DNA of 64,000 nt, taken from positions 186,001 to 250,000 of the forward strand of contig CAWECB010000003.1 in NCBI GenBank assembly GCA_963807465.1. Direction: 5' to 3'. This document shows, in pieces, positions 1-8,789 of the stretch. This DNA is from CAWECB01 sp963807465 (lineage in GTDB: Bacteria; Patescibacteriota; Minisyncoccia; Minisyncoccales; Minisyncoccaceae). Positions within the stretch are counted from its first letter, which is position 1, and each line of letters opens with the position of its first letter. The position numbers were made by a program, and so were the translations under genes. The notes under the pieces are model-generated. The model had not been told where the DNA came from and did no database searches. It saw only the letters and a program-made list of their open reading frames with translations.

Positions 1-1191
1 ACAGTCGAGCATGCCTTGGCTTCGGCATACAAGAAAGAGTATGGCAAGAAGGGTCAAGTGATCAAAGCCAAGATTAATGTGAAATCGGGAAAGGTGGAAT
101 TTTCAAGAGTCATGACGGTAGCCGACGATACGATGGTATATATTCCGGAAAAGGTTGAAGTGGAGCGAGAAGAGGGGGTAGAGAAAGAAAAAGAGCCGGA
201 GATTAAAGTCAAGGAAAGTTATAGGCCCTTGGAATCCGAACTCAATGCCGAAGAAACAGAGAAAGAAGAAGAGGGGGTTCAAAGAAGGGCGAGATACAAT
301 CCAGAAAAGCACATATTAGTAGAAGAATCCAAAAAAGATCATCCCGAATTAAAGCCTGGGGACGAACTCATTATTCCTTTGGAGCAGAAAGAAGACTTTG
401 GAAGGATTGCCGCGCAGACAGCCAAACAGGTCGTTTTGCAGAAAATAAGGGAGGCAGAAAAGGAGAATGTTTTAGCTGAATACAAGTCAAAAGAAGGGGA
501 AATCGTCTCGGGAATAGTCCAGCGAATAGAGGGGACTAACGTATATTTTGATATCGGAAAAAGCTTAGGCGTATTACCCAAGGAAGAGCAGATAAGAGGA
601 GAATTCTATAAGGAAGGGCAGAGACTAAAGCTATATGTCTTAAGGGTTGATACAACCCCTAAGGGCCCCATTATCCTTTTATCGAGAAGCTATCCCAAAT
701 TGATAAGCAAGCTGTTCGAGCTCGAGGTTCCCGAAATATCTTCGGGCCAGCTGGAAATCAAATCGATTGCAAGGGAGGCTGGTTCGAGAACGAAGATAGC
801 GGTTGCTTCTTTTGCCGACGGAGTTGATCCCATCGGCGCTATGGTCGGGCAAAGGGGAGTGAGAGTGGCCGCCGTGATGTCCGAACTGGGAGGGGAAAAG
901 ATAGACATTATTGAATACGCCGAAGATACCGACAAATACATTGCTAATTCGCTGTCTCCGGCAAAGATTATTGATGTTGTTCTAAAAGAAAGGAATACCG
1001 CTATGGTAATCGTTCCCAAAGACCAGCTATCTTTGGCTATCGGAAAAGACGGACAGAATGTCAGATTGTCGGCCAAGCTTACCGGATGGAAAATCGACGT
1101 CAAAAGTGACGAACAGCTACAGGAAATGAAGAAGAATGACGATGACGAGGAACTGAATATAGACGAGGACGACGAAGAAAAAGCAGAATAA
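1..1191 (+). CDS. nusA: Transcription elongation/termination factor NusA, 5'-truncated by window edge
   Basis: NusA binds RNA polymerase and nascent RNA and modulates pausing, termination and antitermination. The frame is open from base 1, so the start lies upstream; the TTG at 16 is internal. In order the sequence shows the end of the N-terminal domain, an acidic Glu/Lys-rich insert (about bases 145-300), an S1 domain (about 490-700, with GIVQRIEGTNVYFDIG), a KH1 domain (about 760-950, GQRGVRVAAV) and a KH2 domain (about 990-1110, IGKDGQNVRLSA). It ends in a very acidic Asp/Glu tail. The insert and short acidic tail are, to my knowledge, common in CPR NusA. The trigger factor frame follows after 12 bases, suggesting co-transcription. 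Confidence 0.93.
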   Translation, partial: TVEHALASAYKKEYGKKGQVIKAKINVKSGKVEFSRVMTVADDTMVYIPEKVEVEREEGVEKEKEPEIKVKESYRPLESELNAEETEKEEEGVQRRARYNPEKHILVEESKKDHPELKPGDELIIPLEQKEDFGRIAAQTAKQVVLQKIREAEKENVLAEYKSKEGEIVSGIVQRIEGTNVYFDIGKSLGVLPKEEQIRGEFYKEGQRLKLYVLRVDTTPKGPIILLSRSYPKLISKLFELEVPEISSGQLEIKSIAREAGSRTKIAVASFADGVDPIGAMVGQRGVRVAAVMSELGGEKIDIIEYAEDTDKYIANSLSPAKIIDVVLKERNTAMVIVPKDQLSLAIGKDGQNVRLSAKLTGWKIDVKSDEQLQEMKKNDDDEELNIDEDDEEKAE

Positions 1192-1203
1192 TATTTGAAA
1201 AAG

Positions 1204-2452
1204 ATGAAATACGAAATCAAGGAGATATCCGGGACGAAAAAGAAGATAGAAACGGAATTGACCGCCGAAGAATTCGATGTTTTTTACGCTGAAGCCTTAA
1301 GGGAATTCGCCAGGGAGGTTGAGCTTCCCGGATTCCGCAAGGGCAAAGCTCCGGAAAAGATGGTCGAAGAAAAAATAAATTCAGCTGATCTCTTGTCCGA
1401 AGCGGCCGAGCATACCATAAGGCACAGCTGGGGCAAGATTCTTACCGAAACCAATCTGGAAGCGGTTTCAGCGCCCCATGTTGAGATCATTAAGGTGGCT
1501 AAAGGGAATCCCTTTGTTTTCAATATCGAAGTCGAGGTCTTGCCGGAGATCAAGCTACCGGATATAAGGAGCATAGCCAACGGAGTGAAAAAAGAAAACG
1601 TAAAAGTGGAAACCAAAGAAGTAGAAGACACCCTTAATTGGCTGCGAGCAGTCGAGGGCGAAAATGTCGCAGAAAGACGGCCCGACTGAAAATGGAGATT
1701 TGGTTGAAATAACCTTCTTTTCTCCGGACATTAAGGACGACAAGGATAAAAAAGACAGGTTCGTTATAGGCAAAACTCATTATGTGAAAGGAATGGAAGA
1801 GGCTCTTCTCGGAATGAAGGCCGGAGAGGAGAAAGAATTCGAGACCGTCAATACGCAGGATGAGAAACAAAAAATAAAGATACATGTCAAAGTCGATTCA
1901 ATAAAGAAAGTCGAATTGCCGGAGATTACCGACGATTGGGCCAAGACTTTAGGTAATTTTAGTGATCTTAATGCCTTAAAAGAAGATATTAAAAAGGGAA
2001 TCAAGGAAGAAAAAGAAATATCTTTTAAGCAACAGAGAAGGGAAGAGGTGTTGCACAAGATCTTGGATAAGACAAAGTTCGATGCGCCAGAAGCCATGGT
2101 CCAGAGAGAGGTGGATATTCTTGCTGACAACCTAAAATCAAGAGTTGTAGAAGAGCTGAAAATGGACTTTGAGGAGTACTTGGGCCAAGTCAAAAAGACG
2201 GAAAATGACGTCAGGAGCGATTTTAAAAAGATTGCCGACGAAAGAGTAAAGGGATTCCTCATCTTGCATCAAATCGGCAAAGATGAGAAAATATCAATAG
2301 AGGAGAAAGAGATAAAGGATAAGATTGAGGAAATGATAAGCCAATATCCCGATAAAGAGAAGGCAAGACAGAATATGGATACGCCGGAGATGAACATGTA
2401 TATAGAAGATGAGCTCAAAAGAGAGAAGATATTCAATTTGTTAGGCTGTTAA
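1204..2452 (+). pseudogene. tig: Trigger factor, ribosome-associated chaperone, split by a +1 frameshift
   Basis: Trigger factor is the first chaperone to meet nascent chains at the ribosome exit tunnel. The ribosome-binding domain is in frame from the ATG at 1204 and has the signature GFRKGKAP. That frame stops at 1687-1689. The PPIase-like (FKBP) domain and the helical C-terminal domain continue one frame over, open from before 1649 to 2452. Omitting one base near 1648 joins LNWLR to QSRAKM and restores the linker found across the family, so a single extra base explains the break. Both halves look otherwise intact, which argues for a recent mutation or a sequence error rather than old decay. 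A TTG three codons earlier (1195) is a less likely start. Confidence 0.9.
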
Positions 2453-2464
2453 TAAATTTAAAAT

Positions 2465-3049
2465 ATGAATTTAATACCAACGGTAATAGAAAAATCACAA
2501 TACGGGGAAAGGGCCTACGATATCTATTCGAGACTATTAAAGGAAAGGATAGTATTCTTGGCTGGCGCATTCGACGACAGTATGGCCAATTCGATCGTGG
2601 CCCAGTTGTTGCATTTGGCCTCAAAAGATCCCGACAAGGATATCCAATTATACATCAACAGCCCGGGCGGTTCGGTTACGGCTGGCCTTGCGATATACGA
2701 TACGATGCAATACATCAAGCCCGATGTTTCGACGGTAAGCATAGGATTATCGGCCTCCATGGGAGCCATGATATTGGCTGCTGGGGCGAAAGGGAAGAGG
2801 TACGCCTTGCCCAATTCGGAAATACTTTTGCACCAGGTCGCCGGAGGGGCGAGAGGGCAGGCATCCGAAATTGAAATTACGGCGAGGCAGATATTGAAAA
2901 TAAAAGAGAATATAAACAAAATATTGGCCAAACATACTGGCCAGCCTCTAGCAAAAATATCAAAAGATACGGACAGAGATTTCTATCTATCGGCCGAGGA
3001 AGCAAAAGAATACGGAGTGATTGACGAGGTAATTATTCCGAAGAAATAA
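2465..3049 (+). CDS. clpP: ATP-dependent Clp protease proteolytic subunit
   Basis: ClpP is the serine peptidase that forms the double heptameric chamber used by ClpX or ClpA/C unfoldases. The protein is 194 aa, a full family length. The catalytic triad is visible: Ser98 in SASMGA, His123 in ILLHQ, and Asp172 in DTDRDF. The oxyanion and strand region INSPGGSV is intact. The first residues (MNLIPTVIEKS) match the usual mature-like N terminus. It lies 12 bases after trigger factor, the classic tig-clpP order; clpX is not next to it here. A strong promoter-like sequence begins immediately after its stop codon and serves the next gene. Confidence 0.96.
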   Translation: MNLIPTVIEKSQYGERAYDIYSRLLKERIVFLAGAFDDSMANSIVAQLLHLASKDPDKDIQLYINSPGGSVTAGLAIYDTMQYIKPDVSTVSIGLSASMGAMILAAGAKGKRYALPNSEILLHQVAGGARGQASEIEITARQILKIKENINKILAKHTGQPLAKISKDTDRDFYLSAEEAKEYGVIDEVIIPKK

Positions 3050-3053
3050 TTTC

Positions 3054-3103
3054 TTGACATTGGTTTTCAATATGAGATAATGGAATAAAGAATTTTTATT
3101 CCA
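3054..3103 (+). promoter_or_regulatory. Sigma-70-type promoter plus leader hairpin
   Basis: TTGACA at 3054-3059 is followed after 16 bases by GATAAT at 3076-3081. Just downstream, 3082-3089 and 3095-3102 form an 8-bp A/T-rich inverted repeat around a 5-base loop, at or just after the expected transcription start. It could be a leader hairpin of the next gene or part of a clpP terminator. Confidence 0.65.
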
Positions 3104-3121
3104 TTGTTTTAATTAAAAAAC

Positions 3122-4507
3122 ATGTTCCCAACAATCAAGGACAAAAATATTGTAGCGAAATCAATAATTTTGTTTTTGGCTGCCGGGATTTTTTGTTTTT
3201 GGAGTTACGGACCAGAGATTGCTTACTCGAGCGGATCGAGCCTTGTCTGTACCATAACCAGCGGAACCTGCAGTGGTGCAACAATTTTTAATATGTACGA
3301 CTCTGTTAACGGAGGACATGCCGAACTCTCCAACCAGTCCAACTACCCATACAAAGTCTGTTGTACCGGAACGGGAGTTTCTAATTCATGCTCCGGTGGT
3401 AACCATGCTGTGGCTTTAAATCTTTCAGGCACGACCAACGCGCACGTCGAAGAGAGCACCCAGAACAATTATACGAACTATGCTTGCTTATCTGCAACGG
3501 GACCCGTAACTTGTAATTATGTCAGCGCCGGAGACTGTTCTTCTTTAGGGACTAGCTATGCCTGTTTGGCATCTATATCTAGCACGACCAACGCGCACGT
3601 CGCGGCTTGTGGTGTTTATAATATCCAGGTTTGCTGTGCCCTTGTCCAAGGGCCCAGTGCTTCTAATTTTTCAGTATCTCTGAATAATTCAAGTACCTAT
3701 TGCCAGAATTACTTAGACGGTAACAATAATCTTCGGACGGGAAATAACGGCCAGATAGCTATGAGTTTTACTTATAATAATACCGTCTCATCGGCCGTGC
3801 TAAGTGGGCTTGAAGTTGCGATAGGAACATCTTCAGACGTTAATCAGGCTACAGTTGTGACTCCCTCCTTTGTTTACGCTTTCAGCGCTACGGGGGCGCC
3901 CGCAACATATAATGGTGTTTCGGTGAAAATGTCACCTTCGCCTTCTTTGATGCAGATAGGCTACGGGCAGACATACAATTGGTGGGTAAAACTCGAGGAC
4001 AGTAATAATATCCAATCAAGCTGGATTTCGGCAGGATCATTTACCACTCCAACTATACATTATCCCTTAATCAGGGTCGTATCTGACAAATCATTGGCTA
4101 CCGCCAATACTAATATCCAGCTATGTTCCGGAGCGGATATTTCAAACCAATCAGACCCTTGCTATTCCGTTTGCTGGACTGGAACGCCCGGTTCCGCGGT
4201 AGTCGATTCAAGCAATTCGAACTGGAAGTGTAGTGTTTGCTACAATAGTTCTAACCAGCAGGCATCATGTTCTACCTTGAGCGGCGCAACATACTCTTGG
4301 ATCATGCCGGCCGGCTACCAATCCGGAACCGATTACACAATGATATCGGGAACTCTTACTAGTGCAAACCCAGTAATCAAATTTAGCAATTTAAGCAGTA
4401 GCAGGAAGATGGGGCTGAATGTCGCAAACGAAGGGGAGCAGTGCGGAAATCTGAGTGGGGCACAAGTGATTCTTCCGACATGGAAGGAAATATCGCCATT
4501 CCAATAG
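3122..4507 (+). CDS. Secreted Cys-rich protein of unknown function
   Basis: I do not recognise a named family. The 461-aa product starts with a charged stretch, a hydrophobic segment (about residues 14-34) and small residues, which reads as a signal peptide. The next 150 residues hold three loose repeats with a Cys-rich core (YPYKVCC, TNYACL, NIQVCC), each preceded by a His-containing stretch (GGHAEL, TTNAHV, TTNAHV). The two TTNAHV segments are identical over about 20 bases of DNA. The middle part looks like a beta-rich Ig/fibronectin-type module, and the C-terminal half has more paired cysteines. It ends in LPTWKEISPF, an ending I associate with CPR surface proteins. It has its own promoter, consistent with a monocistronic exported protein. 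Function unknown; a surface or adhesion role is only inference. Confidence 0.75.
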   Translation: MFPTIKDKNIVAKSIILFLAAGIFCFWSYGPEIAYSSGSSLVCTITSGTCSGATIFNMYDSVNGGHAELSNQSNYPYKVCCTGTGVSNSCSGGNHAVALNLSGTTNAHVEESTQNNYTNYACLSATGPVTCNYVSAGDCSSLGTSYACLASISSTTNAHVAACGVYNIQVCCALVQGPSASNFSVSLNNSSTYCQNYLDGNNNLRTGNNGQIAMSFTYNNTVSSAVLSGLEVAIGTSSDVNQATVVTPSFVYAFSATGAPATYNGVSVKMSPSPSLMQIGYGQTYNWWVKLEDSNNIQSSWISAGSFTTPTIHYPLIRVVSDKSLATANTNIQLCSGADISNQSDPCYSVCWTGTPGSAVVDSSNSNWKCSVCYNSSNQQASCSTLSGATYSWIMPAGYQSGTDYTMISGTLTSANPVIKFSNLSSSRKMGLNVANEGEQCGNLSGAQVILPTWKEISPFQ

Positions 4508-4615
4508 CGGTACAGGAAATTATCACGCTACCCCGCAAGTTCCTTGCTCATACTCATCTGGCACATTCACTGCTTCGGTATCCCAAATCGGTTGTTATTA
4601 ATTTGTATTTCCATC

Positions 4616-4641
4616 AACCCTTGCGGGAGCAAGGGTTTTTT
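4616..4641 (+). terminator. Rho-independent terminator
   Basis: Stem 4616-4624 pairs perfectly with 4629-4637 around the loop GGGA and is followed by a run of T. It closes the secreted Cys-rich gene. No convincing gene was seen in the rest of 4508-4781; an open stretch in another frame directly after the stop is discussed under findings. Confidence 0.8.
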
Positions 4642-4781
4642 GTTATAATCAAATTGTAAGAGATTAACTTTGAACTTTTGGTAATTATTAATAATCTTTA
4701 AAGAATGCGGATGATTTTTAATGCAGAACTTTAAAACTGAAAACAGGTTATTTATCGCGTGCCAAATTTTCATATAAAAAT

Positions 4782-6314
4782 ATGGAAGCAGCACTAACCC
4801 TTCTAATGGTGGGCATCGCCTCGCTATTAGCGGGAGGAGTTATTGGCTATTACATTAGGCAGTCAATAGCCAGGAAAAGGGCCGGAACGATCGAAGCGGA
4901 ATTGCAAAAGAGGATCGTCGAGACAAAAAAGACGGCGGAGGAACTGATAGTTAAAGCCAAAGAAAAAACGGAAGAAATAGAAAGGAAAAGCTCTGGAGAA
5001 CTCGAAGAAAGGCAGAAAGTAGTCATCAAGGCCGAGAACAGGCTTTTTAAGAAGGAAGAGGAGATAGATATTAAGGAAAAGCAGGTAGCCGAAAAAGAGA
5101 AAGATTCTTTAGAAAAAGCGGAGAAGCTGAAAGAGTTGAGAAGCGAGCTTGAAGAAATAAAAGACGAATCTATAAAAAAACTGGAAAAAATAGCGGGACT
5201 GGGCAAGGAACAGGCCAAAGTTGAGCTATTGGAAAAAGCGGAGAAGGAATATCAGTCAGAGGTTTTAGAAAAGATAAGGAAACTCGAAGAGAGGGGTACC
5301 GAACAGTATGAGAAGAAGGCTAAAGAGATACTGACTACGGCGATCCAAGGGTATGCGCTTGCCCAGACACAGGAAATCACAACCTCTTCGGTGGTTTTGC
5401 CTTCCGAAGAGATAAAAGGAAGAATAATCGGTAAAGAGGGTAGGAACATAAGGGCCTTTGAGAAGGCGGCGGGGGTTGAGCTAATCGTTGATGAAACGCC
5501 AGGCTTGGTAATCATTTCCAGCTTTAATCCGGTAAGAAGAGAGATAGCGAAGATTGCCCTAGAAAAGCTATTAAGGGACGGCAGGATACAGCCGGCAAGA
5601 GTTGAACAGGAGATAGAAAAAGCCAACGAGGAGGTTAACAAGAAGATAAGGGAAGCGGGGGAAGCTGCAGTTTACGAAACGGGCGTGTTGGATCTTCCGG
5701 AGAAACTGATCCAAGTGTTGGGCCGACTCCAGTACAGGACCAGTTACGGCCAGAACGTACTTAGCCATTCGATAGAAGTGGCTCATTTGGCGGCAGCCTT
5801 GGCAGCAGAATTGGGCTTAAACGTCGCACTTTGCAAAAAAGCTGGATTATTGCATGATATAGGGAAAGCCCTTGACTATAAGATAGAAGGGTCTCATACT
5901 GATATTGGAACGAAGATATTGGAGAAGTTTAACATCGATCCTGCGGTGATTTCGGCAATGAAGTCCCACCATGAGGAATATCCCTACGAAAGTTCGGAAG
6001 CGGTAATCGTCCAGACAGCTGACCAGATTTCAGGGGCAAGGCCTGGGGCGAGAAAAGATAGCCTCGAAAATTACTTGAAAAGGCTGGAAGACTTGGAAGA
6101 CATCGCGACATCTTTTGCCGGAGTGGAAAAGGCATTCGCTATACAGGGAGGTAGGGAACTTAGGGTATTCGTCAAGCCAAAGGAAATAGACGATTTAACG
6201 GCCCATAAGGTTGCCAGAGAAATAGCCAAGAAGATACAGGAAGAATTAAGGTATCCGGGAGAAATAAAGGTCAACTTGATTAGGGAAACAAGGATAATAG
6301 AGTATGCGAAATAA
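4782..6314 (+). CDS. rny: Ribonuclease Y
   Basis: RNase Y is a membrane-anchored endoribonuclease that starts mRNA decay in bacteria lacking RNase E. The 510-aa protein has an N-terminal membrane segment (about residues 4-24), a long charged coiled coil (about 30-190), a KH RNA-binding domain (about 205-270, with IIGKEGRNIRAFE) and an HD domain carrying the metal-binding LLHDIGKA at about 355-362. The C-terminal part (QGGRELRVFV) is also typical. Length and domain order match the family. The start codon is preceded by an AT-rich region with no neighbour closer than 270 bases, so it is probably transcribed from its own promoter. HU follows 41 bases downstream. Confidence 0.96.
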   Translation: MEAALTLLMVGIASLLAGGVIGYYIRQSIARKRAGTIEAELQKRIVETKKTAEELIVKAKEKTEEIERKSSGELEERQKVVIKAENRLFKKEEEIDIKEKQVAEKEKDSLEKAEKLKELRSELEEIKDESIKKLEKIAGLGKEQAKVELLEKAEKEYQSEVLEKIRKLEERGTEQYEKKAKEILTTAIQGYALAQTQEITTSSVVLPSEEIKGRIIGKEGRNIRAFEKAAGVELIVDETPGLVIISSFNPVRREIAKIALEKLLRDGRIQPARVEQEIEKANEEVNKKIREAGEAAVYETGVLDLPEKLIQVLGRLQYRTSYGQNVLSHSIEVAHLAAALAAELGLNVALCKKAGLLHDIGKALDYKIEGSHTDIGTKILEKFNIDPAVISAMKSHHEEYPYESSEAVIVQTADQISGARPGARKDSLENYLKRLEDLEDIATSFAGVEKAFAIQGGRELRVFVKPKEIDDLTAHKVAREIAKKIQEELRYPGEIKVNLIRETRIIEYAK

Positions 6315-6355
6315 AAAAAGGTCGAGAATAACCAATAAATCTAAATTTTACTAAA

Positions 6356-6628
6356 ATGACAAAAGAAGACATAATCGAAGCAATCGTAAAGAAAACAGCC
6401 ATCTCTAAAAAGGATGCTGCAGAATCTCTAAGTACCATCTTGGAGGAGATTACAAAGACCCTTTCGAAGGGCGGAGACGTGACATTAACTGGCTTTGGAA
6501 CGTTTAGGGTGGGAAAGAGGGCCGCCAGGGAAGGAAGGAACCCCAAGACAGGAGAGAAGATTAATATTCCGGCAATGAAGACTCCGAAATTCAAAGCAGG
6601 AAAAGGATTGAAGGACGCTGTCAGATAA
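6356..6628 (+). CDS. DNA-binding protein HU
   Basis: A 90-aa histone-like protein that bends and compacts DNA as a dimer. The fold is clear: two N-terminal helices (MTKEDIIEAIVKKTAISKKD), the LTGFGTFRV strand turn, and the beta arm with the conserved RNPKTGEKI proline region near residues 60-67. Full family length. It sits 41 bases after rny and is followed by a strong terminator. Confidence 0.96.
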   Translation: MTKEDIIEAIVKKTAISKKDAAESLSTILEEITKTLSKGGDVTLTGFGTFRVGKRAAREGRNPKTGEKINIPAMKTPKFKAGKGLKDAVR

Positions 6629-6642
6629 TATTTAAAAATGAA

Positions 6643-6664
6643 GCCGCCCTTATGGGCGGTTTTT
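6643..6664 (+). terminator. Rho-independent terminator after HU
   Basis: CCGCCC at 6644-6649 pairs with GGGCGG at 6654-6659 across a TTAT loop and is followed by five T. Confidence 0.85.
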
Positions 6665-6722
6665 CTTTTAGAAATCTTTGTTTAGTGGTATATTATTAAC
6701 ATACTATTAATTATCACATATT

Positions 6723-7451
6723 ATGGAAAATAAAAAAGACATTATCTTGTGGCAGATAATCACCCTCGTTTTGCTGTTGGTCTGCGTTCTATTGGGCTCG
6801 GTCTTGGTTAGGGAAAAGATAGAAAGTGCCCGACAGAAAAAAGTAGTTAGCGGCGCGATAGAATACATTAACAATAATCTGTTGAGTTCTTCAAAAGCAA
6901 CGCTTGTTAATATAGATAGCGGAGACATTAAGATAGATAAGCTTTACAGATTTACGGCGGATGTTAACGGACAAAAGGTTGTTTCTTATGTCAGTTCCGA
7001 CGGAAAGTATTTGATATCCTCTGACGGGATAGTGGACATGGAGAATACTCTTATAACTAACGACAAAAACCAGAAAGATGTCGAAGGTTCGTTTAAGGAG
7101 TTAAGTAATGTCAATGTCTGCGAGGAAAATGGTAAGCCAGCCATATACTTTTTTGGGCTCGCAAGCTCTTCCGATTCTGCTTGGGAATACCCAATCTTCA
7201 AGGACGTAGTTTCCAAATTCGGCGATGCAGTTTCTTTCCATGACAATTATCTTTCGCAAAACGGTTTATCCAATGATAAAAATGTGTTTTCAAGATACAG
7301 TACCGGTTCGATACCGGCCCTGATCATCGGATGCAAATATTACAGGATTGGCTCGGGAGAAAGTCTGGGCGAAACGCAGGAGAGGGGAGCGCTGACAAAA
7401 ATTATCTGCAGAGTTACAGGAAATCAGCCAGCCAACGTTTGCGGGAAATAA
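6723..7451 (+). CDS. Membrane-anchored thioredoxin-fold protein lacking the CXXC motif
   Basis: The 242-aa product has one N-terminal membrane anchor (about residues 8-28) and an extracytoplasmic part. A central region (about 25-105) resembles the small linker domain often found before thioredoxin folds. The C-terminal half has the thioredoxin-like strand KPAIYFFG and the cis-proline loop SIPALIIGCKYY. Where a CXXC would follow the strand the sequence reads LASSSDSAWEYP, so the redox pair is absent. Remaining cysteines are near residues 136, 207, 233 and 240. It is flanked by terminators and so is a single-gene unit. It may act as a chaperone-like or structural relative of disulfide isomerases; that is inference. 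Confidence 0.62.
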   Translation: MENKKDIILWQIITLVLLLVCVLLGSVLVREKIESARQKKVVSGAIEYINNNLLSSSKATLVNIDSGDIKIDKLYRFTADVNGQKVVSYVSSDGKYLISSDGIVDMENTLITNDKNQKDVEGSFKELSNVNVCEENGKPAIYFFGLASSSDSAWEYPIFKDVVSKFGDAVSFHDNYLSQNGLSNDKNVFSRYSTGSIPALIIGCKYYRIGSGESLGETQERGALTKIICRVTGNQPANVCGK

Positions 7452-7454
7452 TAA

Positions 7455-7476
7455 AAACCGCCTAGTGGCGGTTTTT
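7455..7476 (+). terminator. Rho-independent terminator
   Basis: AAACCGCC at 7455-7462 pairs with GGCGGTTT at 7467-7474 around a TAGT loop, with a short T run. The symmetric A/T flanks could let it also act for the minus-strand tRNAs. Confidence 0.82.
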
Positions 7477-7482
7477 AATTAG

Positions 7483-7555
7483 TGGACCCAGCGGGACTTG
7501 AACCCACGACCTCCTCTATGCCATAGAGGCGCGCTACCAACTGCGCTATGGGCCC
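7483..7555 (-). tRNA. tRNA-Ala(GGC)
   Basis: Full cloverleaf on the minus strand, 73 nt. The anticodon loop ATGGCAT gives GGC, on the stem CCTCT/AGAGG. The acceptor stem contains the G3:U70 pair that identifies alanine tRNAs. CCA is not encoded. Confidence 0.95.
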
Positions 7556-7600
7556 TTATTGGATAAACCTATTATACAAATCTTTAATAATATTTCAATG

Positions 7601-7672
7601 TGTCCCCGAGAGGAATCGAACCTCTATCTAGAGCTTAGGAGTCTCTCGTTCTGTCCATTGAACTACGGGGAC
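7601..7672 (-). tRNA. tRNA-Arg(CCT)
   Basis: Minus-strand cloverleaf of 72 nt with acceptor GTCCCCG/CGGGGAC. The anticodon loop CTCCTAA reads AGG codons, which are very common in this window. The closing anticodon-stem pair 31:39 is A:G, a mismatch. Confidence 0.93.
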
Positions 7673-7710
7673 GGCATAATTTCACAAAGCCAGAGTATCA
7701 TATTTTCTCA

Positions 7711-7739
7711 TTGTTTACAATATTTTTTTATGTTAGAAT
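7711..7739 (+). promoter_or_regulatory. Promoter of the HtrA-like gene
   Basis: TTGTTT (7711-7716), 17-base spacer, TAGAAT (7734-7739), ending 13 bases before the start codon. Confidence 0.5.
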
Positions 7740-7752
7740 ATAAGAAAATAAT

Positions 7753-8787
7753 ATGAAGAAATCGCCCATCGTAGAAATAGCGAAAAAAATCTGCCCCGCC
7801 GTCATTACGGTCATCGCCTCAAGGGACCTTCCTCAGGTGGAAGAATTTTACTTCCTTCCCTTTAGGGGAGAGAAGGTTGCTTTTCCTAAAAAGATGAATA
7901 AGGAAAAGCAGGCTACTAAGATAGGGGGAGGATCGGGATTCATTGTTTCAAAAGACGGTTATGTTTTAACTTGTAATCATGTTGTCGAAGAACCTGATGC
8001 CGACTATACCGTAATCCTCGACCCGGACCATAAATATCCCGCCAAAGTATTGGCAAGAGATCCTTTGATAGATATGGCGATTTTAAAGATAAAAGATGGA
8101 GAAGATTTTCCTTTTCTTAAGCTTGGGGACTCGGACAAGGCTGAATTGGGAGAATCGGTTATAGCTGTAGGCAATCCTTTGGGAGAGTTCGAGGATACAC
8201 TTTCGGCTGGCATTATTTCTGGTCTGAGCAGGAAGATTACCGCATACAGCGGGAGTACCTCCGCTTCAAAAGCCACTAATTTGAGAGGGCTCCTCCAAAC
8301 CGATGCGGCCATTAATCCTGGTAATTCTGGAGGACCTTTAGTAAACATGGAAGGGGAGGCGATAGGCGTCAATACTGCTATGATAATGGGAGCAGAGAAT
8401 ATAGGATTTGCTTTGCCTATCAACTACATCAAAGAAGATCTCGAAGAAGTCAAAAGAGACGGGAAGATAAAGAGGCCCTATCTGGGGGTTAAATACATAC
8501 TTTTAAACGAGCAGATAGCCAGGGCGAACAAGATAGACCGAGATTATGGGGCCTTGGTGGTAAGGGAGATGTTTGGAGAGCCAGCTGTTGCCAAAAATTC
8601 CAGCGCAGAGAGGGCAGGATTGAAAGAGTATGATATTATCTTAGAAATCAACGGGAAGAAGGTGACTCAGGACAACAGCGTAAACGACATTCTATCGGAT
8701 TGCGGCATAGGGGACAAGATCTACCTTTTGGTCTCAAGAAATGGAGAAGAGATTTCCCTGGAGACTATTCTCAAAGAAAAAAAATAA
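7753..8787 (+). CDS. HtrA/DegP-family serine protease with one PDZ domain
   Basis: A 344-aa trypsin-fold protease of the HtrA family, which degrades or refolds damaged proteins. The triad is present: His76 (CNHVV), Asp107 (LIDMAIL) and Ser192 (NPGNSGGPL). One C-terminal PDZ domain (about residues 245-340) contains the AGLKEYDIILEINGKKV core. Most bacterial HtrA proteins have a signal peptide or membrane anchor, but here the N terminus (MKKSPIVEIAKKICPAVITV) enters the protease domain directly, as in cytoplasmic or unanchored homologues. The start is supported by a promoter-like sequence just upstream, so a longer N terminus is unlikely. The divergent minus-strand metal/redox group begins after its stop. 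Confidence 0.93.
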   Translation: MKKSPIVEIAKKICPAVITVIASRDLPQVEEFYFLPFRGEKVAFPKKMNKEKQATKIGGGSGFIVSKDGYVLTCNHVVEEPDADYTVILDPDHKYPAKVLARDPLIDMAILKIKDGEDFPFLKLGDSDKAELGESVIAVGNPLGEFEDTLSAGIISGLSRKITAYSGSTSASKATNLRGLLQTDAAINPGNSGGPLVNMEGEAIGVNTAMIMGAENIGFALPINYIKEDLEEVKRDGKIKRPYLGVKYILLNEQIARANKIDRDYGALVVREMFGEPAVAKNSSAERAGLKEYDIILEINGKKVTQDNSVNDILSDCGIGDKIYLLVSRNGEEISLETILKEKK

Positions 8788-8789
8788 AT

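Noticed and set aside
1640..1690. Programmed +1 frameshift in trigger factor
   Set aside because: No rare-codon/stop slippery site or stimulatory structure was seen at the junction; a single inserted base is simpler.
7559..7756. 65-codon plus-strand frame across the tRNA-Arg region
   Set aside because: It runs antisense through a complete tRNA gene and has no coding features.
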